Shown here in pieces: positions 1 to 12,700 of a DNA stretch of 64,000 nt (positions are counted from its first letter, which is position 1; every line of letters begins with the position of its first letter). The notes beneath the pieces were generated by a model, which was not told the DNA's origin, did not search any database, and saw only the letters and a list, made by a program, of their open reading frames with translations. A program made the position numbers and the translations under genes. This DNA is from Sipunculus nudus (lineage: Eukaryota > Annelida > Sipuncula > Golfingiida > Sipunculidae), in assembly GCA_026874595.1 (NCBI GenBank), contig CM049306.1, positions 103,803,142 through 103,867,141 of the forward strand, read 5' to 3'.

Positions 1-9
1 ATCAATAAG

Positions 10-11
<2 letters not shown>

Positions 12-87
<76 letters not shown>
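12..87. repeat. (TA)n microsatellite
   Basis: An almost pure TA dinucleotide run of about 75 bases. It lies upstream of the first visible vezatin exon, so it is probably intronic. The rest of 88-451 shows no repeat or exon I can support. Confidence 0.95.
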
Positions 88-90
<3 letters not shown>

Positions 91-451
91 TTGTTGCATG
101 TGCTTTAAAAAGTCTCCAGTTAAATAATAACTAGGTTTTCATATACTCTATGCTAGGTATTTTCTTTATAGTAACTATGCACCTCAAAGGTATTCCTTTA
201 GTTAGTACCATGAATTCCTATCACCAACACCCCCTCCCCCAATAAAAAAGCTACTATTTGTGCCATTAAGCACAATATTTCAGTAAGTATCTTGAGGAAT
301 TTGCTGAGAGCTGCATTTGCACAATGAGATAATACAAAATATGGAGACTATTAACACAAAATAACTTTGGTCACATATGTGTCTGTAAATGTAGCTAAGC
401 TGACAGAATATGCCTTTACCATGACCTGATGTTTGCTCTTTTCCCCCTCAG

Positions 452-730
452 CATTGGGATCTCGGGCTCTCTGCTGACTGTGCCTTTTAGCCCTATCCTG
501 AGCAACCAGATCTCAGAGGTATCATCGGTGGTGACTCTTTGTTCAGCAGCGCTGCTAGGTCTGCCTGCATGTGTGCATCTGTGTTACCAAAGCTGGTGTC
601 ACGCACAGCACAAGAAGCAGGTGGCGCCACTGAGACAGTTACTTGAACATGTAACAGAGCTTTCTTCTGTGTTAAAGAAAGCCATCCGTCTTGTCCAGGA
701 GATGGAGCTGGTGTCCAGAGGCTTTACAAT
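452..730 (+). CDS. VEZT: vezatin exon a (membrane segment)
   Basis: The acceptor is a pyrimidine-rich tract ending cccctcag at 451. The exon starts on the third base of a Ser codon and ends after two bases of a codon at AT|GTAAGT. It encodes a hydrophobic stretch (SVVTLCSAALLGLPACVHLC) followed by a basic, helical segment ending LVQEMELVSRGFT, the vezatin signature. An in-frame ATG at 429 lies in the intron and is not a start. The palindromic string GGTGGCGCCA at 620-629 is ordinary coding sequence here. Confidence 0.9.
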
Positions 731-3700
731 GTAAGTATTGTTATGTAAGTTATATTACTTTATATTATATTTACAAATATAAGTATTAATGCATCTGTAT
801 GTCTTCATCACATATTTGAAGTATTAATGCATCTGTATGTCATCATCACATATTTTCTATTGTTTGTTTTTCCAAACGGTGTTTAGCTCAGCTGACTGAA
901 AGTCGACTGAGGTTTCAGGAATGACGCTTTGTCCGTCTGTCCTTCTGGCCATCTCTCCGGCCATCCATTAGCAAGGCAAACCAGATTTTAGGTCACCGCA
1001 ACCTATATCCTCCGAACTATAGTGCTCATTAGTACCCCCCCCCCCCACCCCAGAATAATTAAAAATTTGATACAAAACCTCCAGTATCTTGATAATTAAT
1101 GCATGGATTGCCATGATCTTGCCTTGAATGTTGACCATGACTTGTTATATCAGTTTCTGAAAACTGGTGGCGCAACCTGTATTTTTTTCTAATTTTTACG
1201 ATTTTCTTCTGTTTTTGAGACCGTCAAATGATAGCAATTATGTCAGTTTCTCAGTTGTGGTTTCATCCAGTGTCCTGAAACCCAGATTGGTTATTGATTA
1301 TGATTGGTTCCTTCAGTTCCTGAAGACTGGTGTCGCAACCTGTATTTTTATTATGCCCCCGCCACAAAGTGGCCGGGGCATATAGTTTTACCCATGTCCG
1401 TCCTTCCATCCTTCTGTCATTCCGAAATCAAACAGTTGTACAGACTTTTTTTTGCTTTCCCTGCAGATATTGGCCTGATTTTTTGTGTGTGGGCAGATAA
1501 TGACCAGTTACAGATCGAGTTCACGTTTCATCCCGGTTGACCTACTTTTGAAGGTTTTACGCCTCCTAAACTTAGAAAATTTCATGAAAAATAGAAATTT
1601 CATGACAAATACACATGTACGGACATTTTTTTCGCAATGCCTGCAGATATTGGCCTGATTTTTGGTGTGTGCGCAGATATAGACCAGTTGCAGATCGAGT
1701 TCGTGTTTCCTCCTGGTTGACCTACTTTTGACAGTTTTACGGCTCCTGAACATAGAAAATTTCATGAAAAAAATATGAAATTTCATGACAAATACACATG
1801 TACGGACTTTTTTTCGCAATGCCTGCAAATATTGGCCTGATTTTTGGTGTGTGGGCAGATATTGACCTGTTACAGATTGAGTTCGCGTTTTGTCCCAGTT
1901 GACCTACTTTTGATTGTTTTACAGCTCCTGAACATAGAAAATTTCATGTAAAATATAAATTTTCATGACAAATACACTTGTACAGACTTTTCTTCGCAAT
2001 ACCTGCAGATATTGGCCTGATTTTTGGTGTGTGGGCAGATAATGACCAGTTACAGATCGAGTTCACATTTTGTCCCAGTTGACCTACTTTTGATCGTTTG
2101 ACGGTGCTCTAACATAGAAAATTTCATAAAAAAGTGCACATGTATGGACTTTTTTCGCAGTGCCTGCAGATGGGGGCCTGATTTTTGGTGTGTAGGCAGA
2201 CAATGACCAGTTACAGATCGAGTTTTTGTTTTGTCCCAGTTGACCTACTTTTGACCATTTGACCGCTCCTGAACATAGAAAGTTTCATGAAAAATAGAAA
2301 TTTTCATAACAAATGCATATGTACTGACTTTTTTTCCTCAACGCCTGCAGATACCACCCTGATTTTTTATGTGTGGGCAGATAATGACAGTTACAGATCG
2401 AGTTCGCGTTTCGTCCCGGTTGACCTACTTTTGATTGTTTTTTACGGCTCCTAAACATAGAAAATTTCATGAAAGACAGAAATTTTTATGGAAAATGCAC
2501 ATGTATGGACTTTTTTTCACAATGCCTGCATATACTGGCATGATTTTTTGTGTGTTGCTTGATAATGACCCGTTACAGATCGAGTTTGCATTTTGCCCTT
2601 GTTGACCTCCTTTTGACCATACGACACCTCCTGAACTTAAAAAATTTTTCAAAATATTACAAATGTTTCTAATTTGCCCCAGGCGGGGGCATTCGTGTCG
2701 TTCCGACACATCTAGTTTCTATTTGTATCTGCCAAAACAAAGTTTTGCGGATACTATGTTTTTGACTTGGTTCTGCCGCCGATGCCGTATTCCTTTCCTG
2801 AGAACTCCTCTGAGACGACTGGACTGATTTTTCCAAAACTTACACCAATTATCAGGTCACATGTGAACTGGTGCCTAACCAATTGTCGTTGACCTCTGAT
2901 CTTTCCTCTCTGCCCAGCGTCCATTTGTGCGTCTGTTTCCAAACATAAACCACATATCTGAGGAACAGTTTGACTGATCAGGAAAAACATTTTGTACCAA
3001 TGTGGCCCTTGGATAGCTTTATAACATACACAAAAATGGTGGCGCCACGTGCAACCATGTTTGCACTGTGTCCATCTGTTTGTCTGCCTTGGGTTTAAAT
3101 CACTCATATCTCTGCAGTGGTTTGACTAATTTACCTAAAATTCAGCATGCGTTTACATCCTGGAAAGCTTTCTTGATTTTATGACAGGTGGCGCCACCTA
3201 CATTCACGTTCACTCTGCAGACATCAATGCTTATATCTCCTGACTGGTTTGACGTATCTTCCTGAAAATTTGCATGTGTATAAATCTCACATATCTCTTT
3301 ATCATATGCAAAACTGGTGGCGCCACCTGCAATCATTTTTGCACAGCATCCGTCTGTTTGTCTGCCATGGGACAAAATCACTCATATCTCGGCAGTCTTT
3401 TGACATATCTGCCTTAAATTTTGCAGGTTTATACATCCTGGACAGCTTTCTTGATTTTATGACAGGTGGCGCCACCTACATTCTAATTTAGGCTGCAGAC
3501 ATGCAAGCTCATATCTCGGCAACCGTTTGACTAAATGGGCCAAAATTTTGCATGTGTATAGATCTCACATAGCTCTATATCATACACAAAACTAAAGGGA
3601 CCACCTCACCATTTTTGCACAGTGTTCGTCTGTTTGTCTGCCATGGGCTAAAATCACTCATATTTCAGTAGTGGTTTGACTTATCTGCCTAAAATTTTGC

Positions 3701-6700
3701 GTGTTTGTACATCTTGGATAGCTTTCTCAATTTTTTGGCAGGTGGCGCCACCTACATTTATGTTAACGCTGCAGACATGCAGGCTTATATCTCAGGACTG
3801 GTTGGACATATCCCCCTGAAATTTTGCATGTGTATAGATCTCACATAGTTCTTAATCATACACAAAATTGGTGGCTCCACCTGCCACTATTTTTGCACAA
3901 GTCCTTCTGATTGTCTAACGTGGGACAACATCACTGATATCTCGGCAGTGGTTTGACTTATCTGCCTAAAATTTTGCATATGTATACAACTTGGACAGCT
4001 TTCTGGATTTTGTGGTAGGTGGCGCAACCTACATACACATTTAGGCTGCAGACATCCATGCTAATATGCAACACACCTCACTCTATTTCCCCTTGCCACT
4101 CAATCCATGCCTAACTTCACCCGTTCCACTCTGATTTTGGAGTATACACATAGTCACTTGTTGACTACCCGTATTCTAGTTTTATGCATTTTTCTTTTAC
4201 TTTGAGACTGCCAAATTATATTGATACTATCAGATTCACAACTGTGGTTTCATGTGTCCTGAAACCTTGTGTTGTTTATTATTGAATAAGCAGATGCTCT
4301 ATATTAATCACCCTGTCCGTCCGTCTGTACGTCTTTCTGTATGTCTGTAAAATTTGTTTCCTGATGATTATCTAGTTTGGATTGACATATTGGTTTCAGA
4401 CTTGACTTATATATGACCTACCAATAATGTAAGAATCCTTTTGATTTTTGGAGTCATGAGGTCAAAGGTCAAAATCACTCTGGTACACTCAATCAAAACA
4501 TTGGGCAAAGTTTTTTGGAATTTAATCTTTAGCTCATTTGGCCATATCTTTTAACTGTTTTTAGAATTATTAAATACATTTACACATTTTTTGTTTATCA
4601 AATATATCCTTTATTATAACTCTTAGGCCCAAACCTTTTTTCCCTTATTACATGATTAAATGGTTTCAGGTATATATTACAGAGTACAAAATATACTTAT
4701 TAGATTTAGTTTATGCTCATTTGAAGATGAACAATTCTATTTTTTTACAGTAATTTATTTCACTTTATAAATTTAAATTTGTTGTATTATACATCAGCTC
4801 ATCTCCACTTTCTTCTTTATTCTATATCTTAAAGGGTTTCATATATTCCCTGTGTATTTTAAACACATTTTACTTTCACATAGTTGAAATAACGTTAGTT
4901 TTACAAATATTTGATCATGAGAGGCTCCTGCATCTTTGATGTAGTCCAAAAAGTGCACATGAAGTATTGGTCTTGTATTTATATATTTAGTATTTGATTA
5001 TCACCAAACAGCAAGGCCATTTCTCTGAGCTTTTCAAATGCTTATATGTAAAAAAATATAATTAAGTACATTCTGCATTTGCTAAAATTTTACAAATTTC
5101 AGCTGAGCACTGTGATCCATGGGTCCCTTGTTTGTATTAGTATTATAATTTTTGTGTTAGGTCATTGAGTAAATAATAAAGATGATTAAGAAAGTTTTAT
5201 GAATACATTGAATAGATGTCTGGTTGTTTTTAGAGCAAGGCTGGTGGGTGCAGCAGACAGACTGGAGCAGCACAAGCAGTCCAGCAGCAGACAGAGGCAG
5301 TGCCCAAAGCTGAGGGCACGAGTATTCAACACAGCCAGAGATCTAGTCATAACACTCAAAGAAGCCACGTGTGCCATGCTCGCAAAATATCCTTCCTCAT
5401 GTGATTACAAGAAGAAAAGTTGATTTAAGGAACATAAATTTAAATTCAGACGTTATTTTGTAGAATAAACAGGTGACAGCACATACCCAGTTTGATACAC
5501 ATACACAACTGTGAACATACACAATGTTTTTTCACTTGGAGGCAAATTACAAATTATAGTCATTTTCATATCACATTCGTTTACATATCACAACATACAA
5601 ATCATGTGGCACTTAGTGTTGATTCCATTCTGTTACTAATATGCAAAATTTTCAGCCATTTGAAATTAGCATGGTATATTAAATTGTGATATTTATATAT
5701 ATATTATAATATATTCATGTAAAGTTTTCATAACTGAAGCAGATCATCTGCCTGATACATAAAACCATGGAGTATTATTTATTAAACACTATATCTTTTG
5801 GATATCAGCATTTGATATGATATGTGCTGAGACTTATACAGCCGTCTCCTTGACAAAACCACAGCTCCCCTGCAGGAGACAGTTGGTGACACGTGGAACT
5901 ACTTATGTCAAGTTCCCCTGGAGGAGTATGGTGCCTGTATCACTGAAGAGGACCCTGACTCCCTTCAGCAGCTGACAGACAACTACTCTATAGCAGCAAT
6001 GAAGGTGAAGTTTTTTGATGGTAATTAGGCCTATCACTATAATTAAACAGGCTCCTGAGACCTTCAACAGAACTACTTGTGTCACACATTGTGATTTATT
6101 ATCATATATTTAATAGATTCTACCAAGTATTAGCTTTATCCTATTTTTTTTTAAAAATACACTGTCCATCGAAAGCTTAATTTCCGGAGCTTATCAGTTG
6201 TGTAATGTCATTCAGTTCTACTGTTTTCTTAAAAAAATGGCTTACTTTCCAGGCTAAATGATCATCCTGCATGGTAGATTCTTGTACATGAGAAACTCTG
6301 GTACTGGAGTGCAGTTAGATAATATAATCATTGAATTTTTTTACAGGCTGTGGTACAGCTTCTACAGGTTCATATATCAGAGTATTTACAGCGACTTGCA
6401 CTGACTGCAGGCTGGGCTACTGATGGTGTGTGAAATACAAACAAATGCCTTTTATTCTGAATACTGAATTCAGAACTCTTTGTCTGTGAAAAGATGAACA
6501 ATTGATTAATATTAGTGAATGTAAGATATTTAAGATATACATTACCAAGTAATGTATTTAATAAAACTTTGTTCTTTCTTTAAACTGAATGTTGGCTGAT
6601 ATGTCAAATGTGTTATCTTTAGAATATGTTGTTTTACATAAAACTGTACCATCATTGATAATTACAAGATACTTCTAACTAGAATGGACATTTTTAAATT

Positions 6701-9700
6701 GAGCTCATTCTTGTCCTCTGTGTTATATAATTCTATTTTAAAATGAGTAAAATCATAAATGGAAATGACATAAAGCTTGCAAATACTGATAAAAACCTGT
6801 CACACATTAATGAAGTAAGAATAAGTTTTTTATGGAACACTGCAAAATGTAGCTTGAACAAAATGGTGTTTAATTTTTAAGGTCTGAAGAATGTTTCATC
6901 CTCCGCTGAAGTCATGATGTCTCAGGTTAAGCAGCAGACGTCTGATTTGATACAGAGTTACAAACTCCACAGAGATCTGATGCTGGAGCCAGAGCCATGT
7001 GCAAAACCAACACCAGAGAGCAGTGTAATCAAACCTCTGTACACAGCAGTGCACAGCCTTGACCTGCACTTACAGGCAGCTCTCAGAAGGTTTGTATGGA
7101 TTTTTTACGCTATCATGTTTTAATCAAAAATATATGAAAATAATTTTTTAAATATGTATAAAAATGTTTGAAGTAGTTTTTGCATATTTATTTTAAGTTT
7201 CTGTAAATAGTACTTACATGATGATCTAACATATCAGATTTCAAGTTTACAGATCTTGCATGGATCTGATCATGTTTCTAGTGATCTTTCATCATTGTTT
7301 ATAGTCATGACATCCATGCAGTATCAGATGGCCGACCTATCATGAAGTTCTAAACTCTCATTTTAAATCAGTAGCATTCATTGCAAAATTAAATAGAACA
7401 CCAAATATCAAACATGTCTAGCACAAATTTTGAACAGTGTCTCTTGATATTGTCTGCATAACCTCACCTGCATGCCAAACCTCAGTTTTGAATTCATCTG
7501 TCACCAGTCTCTGCATTTGTACCATAAGTTGGTTGGATAATGCCTAATATGAAATATTTATTGGGTTGAGTACTGCCCACATTTTATCCAATTTTTACAA
7601 ATCTGGATTTAAACAAAGGTAATAAGCTTTGGAGAACATGTATGTTTGATGACCAGTTGACTTAAAAAATGTCAGAAACCTTGTACTAATGAATAATATA
7701 ATTTATTCATTGATTAAATTATGTTTTTCTGTTTCCATTTTTCAGGAGCCGAGATATTTCATTGAAGCTTGAGCAGTTAGCCAATGAGAAGTCGATCCAG
7801 GACCTTTCAGTTTGTAATAGTCTGACTGCAGAACTGCAGGTGATCAAAGCTGATATTGAGGCTTGTAAAGAGTGCTGGGAAGATGCCTTCTCTAGACTTC
7901 AGTCTACACATGTACATAAAGATGGTAAAACAGGTCAGAATTACTTTATTTATACACTTTCTGCCATAATAATTACAAATTACATATTGCATGTGTGGTC
8001 AGTATGTATGTGGTGAGAAGTTAAAATATGTTAATAAATAGAGGGCTTATAAACATACACTGCACAGCTGTTTGGAAACAATGCAGGTAGTGAAACACAG
8101 TGCATTGTCTTATATTTTCTGTAACCTGTCCACACTATATAGTAGTGATTGCTTATTTGGTTTATCAGTAAGTAAAATTATTGGTATGACATCAGGGATA
8201 GCAAGATTCAAATCAAACCATAGCTTGGATGATCAGATGTACAACTCATCAACATGCAGCAGTCTCGGCCGAGTTCATGGTTCTCACATTTTATAAAGTG
8301 TAACCCATTTATAATTTGAACATTCATGTTGGAAAATAACAAGAGTACTGAAGTGACTGCTTGTTTTATGTATTATTTCCCATTATATCTCTATTTACAG
8401 TGAAAGATATAATATATTACAATCAGGGGTATACATAGAGTGTGCAGAGATTACTTTGATGGCATTCCATTTTGCAACCCTGTTGTTAAAACTAATAAAA
8501 TTTTGAATACTGTGTTACACATTATCTGAATACATGCTCGTTGTAAAATACAAAGCGAATGCTGTTATCACAGATTTTAACCACCATCTACTTGTTTTTC
8601 AATTAATAAAATCTGAAGTTTGTTACTGGATGCCAGGTTAATCAACCAGTACCTATGTATTAGCCATCTGGGAACTTAACAGATCCCTTGCAGAAATCTG
8701 ATCTGCAGACAGTTATCTTTTATATAAAATTTTACGAATATATTTTTATTTTTTAACCAGTGTATTCTTTTACAACAAGCTTGACAAGACATATGCAATT
8801 GTATGTAATATTTTGTTACATTTATGTAGTAAATAACTATCTTATCTTATGTCTGCCTGTTAATGCAGAAGAAGGCTCAGAGGAAGATGCAGCACCACCA
8901 CCCACAACAGACCAGAACAGAGCTGTCCCTGTTGCTCTGTTTGAAGGAGAAGGACCTGTTATTCATGATGAGGTAAGGATCAGATAAAGGTAGATCCAGA
9001 TGGAAAGAGAGTGCTCAGGCATATAACTCAAGGAGGTTATATAGCTGATTGGTAAGTGATATATGGTGAAATAAAGAATTATTGATCTTCTGACATTGAG
9101 GTACAGTTGGCAGGAAAAATGTGATATTTTACCTTTTTTAGCGAACCTGTGAGCTTATGCGATGGTGCAGCATAGTCTGTCAACCGTACATTAACCCATG
9201 CTATCTCAAAAACTATCGGAGCTAGGTGCGCCAAATTTTTTTTGAAGATTCAGTAACATGTCAAACTTTATTGGATTGTGCTTTTTGTGGCACCATCTAC
9301 ATTTGTCTGCATTTTATAGGAAAAGCTAAGAAAAACTTTAAAAATCTTCTGCTCCAAAACTGTTCAGCCAAATTGTCCAATATTTCACAGAAATTATTCC
9401 AGGAACAATCTCTCTCAAGTTTGTTCAAATTGTCGAAGTTCTGTAATTTTTGGCGGAGTTACAGGAAGCTGAACTTTGTCATCTGGCCAAAATAGCATAC
9501 TAAAATTACAATCTCAGAAATGGCTGGAGCTCTCATTACCAAATTTTATGCTAATGTTGGTCACATGAGTCATTGAAATTGAGGTATTGGTGCCGCACCT
9601 GCATCAACCTTTTTTGTACGGGGTTCATCAGTCATCAGTACATAAACCCTTACTTTCTTAGGAACAACAGGAGCTAGCATCCCTAAATTGTTCAATATTT

Positions 9701-12700
9701 CACAGATATGATCCCAGTGATGAGCTCGCTCAAGTTTGTTCAAATGGTTCCTGTTTGGTGAATTTTGGCGGAATTACAGGAATTTGAACTTAGTCATTTG
9801 GCCAAGCAAGCATACTAACATAACAAGCTCAGAAACAACAGGTGCTAGTATCACTCAGTTTAGTGCAAATGTTGGTCACATGACTCATGTTTGAAATTGA
9901 GGATTTTGGTGGCGCCACCTACATGGACCTGTGTTTTTACAGGCAAAAACCTCATAATTTTAGCCTCTTTCAGCTTTAAAATGTTTTATGATGAAACTCT
10001 AAAGCTGAATGGTTTTAATTTTTCACAAGAATTATCCTGTGGTAGGGTTCTCTCAATTTTAAAGGAATAGATTGGGTTCATGGATTTTTGGTAGAGTCTT
10101 AGAAAGCTGAAGTTGGTCTTATAGCCTATTTCAAATTGAGCGCTGCGATAGTCTTCTTCTGCAAAACTGTTGTTTTAACTTTGGTTACATTGTACAAAAA
10201 TAACTCTTAAGTGGCCTTTATTCAGGTTTACTTAAATGATTTTTGGCAGAAATATTGTACCTTTAACAATGAAAGGACTGTGAGATACTTTGGTAAACAA
10301 AGCTAGGAGATTTAGCAGTGCTATACAGGCAACATAAATAACTGGTGTCAATATCCAGCTTATGTGTTAAATAAATCAACGAAAAAAAAAAATATCTGTA
10401 TTCTGATTTTGCTTTCAAAGGACACATGTTATAATTCTTAACATTTCAATAAAAAAGTTAGAATATGCAGCTTGAAAAAAGCAGTGTAGCCTTAGTCTCT
10501 CCGTATGTGTAAACAGATTTGGCAACATACCACAATTTTTTCTGTATCTTTCAATAGCCTGGCAGACTGCCAACTATTTCAAATTTGGCAACAGGCCAAG
10601 TTTCAGTCTTGGTCTGTTTATAGATTTAGCAAACTGCAAACTGTATCAGATTATGCAGTAGGTCAAGAGTTAACTCAGTGCAGCCAGGTACAGGTCAAGA
10701 GTTCCCTCAGTGCTGTAGCTGCAACTAGCAATTAGCTTCGCTTGACTTGGGGCAACTGCCTGCCTCTGCTGAGCTTGGTCAGCCAAGTGCACCTGACTCA
10801 AGAGAAGCTGCATTTATTTGCCTTAAATTTTGGTTTGTCTATGCATCTTTGAGGCTTTCTCCTTTACAAGACTGGTGTCCCGACCTTCAGTGATTTTTGC
10901 AGTGTTTGTCCCTGCTTAATTCTCAGGAGGGATTTGATATATCAGCCTGAAATTTGGCCTATGTATACACCTCGGATAGCTTCATCAGATACAAGACTGG
11001 TGGTGCCACCAACAATAACTTTTGCACGGTGTATGTCCCTGCTTATTTCTCAGTAGTGATAAGACATGTCAGCCAGAAATTATGCATGTCCATACATCTC
11101 GGATAGATATGTTGTATTCAAGACTTGGGGCACCACCTACAATTCTTTTTGGGGTTCTTGCATCTGTGCACATAGCTCAAGAGTTGTTTGTTGGCGCCAC
11201 CTACAATTTGTGTTGTGTACAACTGTGCCAGTATTTCAGGGGCGACATTTGTCTAATTGGTGCTTATACTCAGGTTCAAAATGTTTAGTACTTTCATTGT
11301 ACATAGATACATATCTTACATGTACTTAAATGAAAAAAAAAATGGTCCAGCAAGGAAGCGTTGTACCTGAGGTATATATATCCCTTTGCACAGGTTCACA
11401 TTGTAGGCCTGTAGGCCTTGTTAACTAACTCAAGTGTTACTTTCAGCAGGCTTAATGGCAGCAGGGTTTTCTTTATCTATATAAAGGTGATAATGGTTCT
11501 AGTGTTTATGGTTTTAGCTATCACTCAAAAGTAATAATCTGGTTGTATTACCAGTTGACTTTGAAATATTTCCTCTACATCACAACCTGTCATATTAAAT
11601 GATGTACATCAATTAGTTTACATGTCAGGCTGATAGTGTGTAAATCAGTAGGAAGTGAATATCGTGTTTTTGCAGGTGTTTGAAGCGTACACTGATCCTA
11701 CAGAGAATGAGCAGGCTGAATGGGACATGGATATGCTGCTGAGCCTGGAAGAAAGGGTGAGTGTTTAGAGATCCTTAGCATCTTGCAAAATAATTATAAT
11801 TTAATAAATATAAATAAGTATTACATTTTTGGGTAATGCCTGACATAAGATAAGCAAGGGACTAGTTGGGTTCAGCTGACTGAAGTTGAACTTAATAAAA
11901 ATAACAGCCCTGTATCTGCTAGGGCAAGACTATCAAAACAGCACATACTCCATGATCATGAAGTACACATCTCTACATAGCACAATAAGCAAGTACCATT
12001 AAATAGCATATCTTTGTCAATTATATAATCTAGATATACAACAAATAAACTTGTAATACTTGGTAAAGCACAGCACCTGTTGCTATATTGTGACCACATC
12101 ATAGACATTAGATGCCAGGAGTCTGAAAGTGATGACTAGTTGCATCAGAATTGTTTCAGGAGAGGAAGAAGCAAGCCAAACAGGAGGCCATCAGGCTGGT
12201 GAAGGAGCTGAGATCTGTGATCGCTGTGAGGGCAGTAGAGAGGGAGGAACGTGAAAGAAAAGCCCTGCAGAGGTCAGGGAAGTCAGAAGACAGTTTAGAT
12301 ACATCCCGGTGTGACTCGTCGCCTCAGAAGGAGAGATCTGATGCAGCACAACCGTCAGATAACATTAATGATCATATGGGGTTGGAATCTCAGACAAACA
12401 AAGCAGATACTTCTGTTGATGTAGAGTATGATACAAAAATGCAGGGGTCTTTTACTTATCAATTACTACCTCGTACAGACAGACAGACCAATAATGAAGT
12501 CACGCACTTAAATGACAGTCTCAATGACCGGCAGATAGGTATAAACAGAGACCAGTCAAATTCACCTGTAAAACTTGAATGGAACAGTACAGCAGATGGA
12601 GAAGGTGGTAAAAACTTAATGGAGGATACAAACAGTGCTAATGAAACTGAAAAGGAAGATCTCCTGGCTAAAGTGCAGAGGTTATCGGGCATCCCATGTG

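Noticed and set aside
620-631. GGTGGCGCCA palindrome in vezatin exon as a regulatory copy of the repeat motif
   Set aside because: It encodes conserved-context vezatin residues and its flanks do not match the repeat family, so it is probably coincidence.
1508-2709. Series of similar minus-strand open frames (61-106 residues)
   Set aside because: They are the 180-bp tandem unit read repeatedly in shifted frames, with no domain and no start context.
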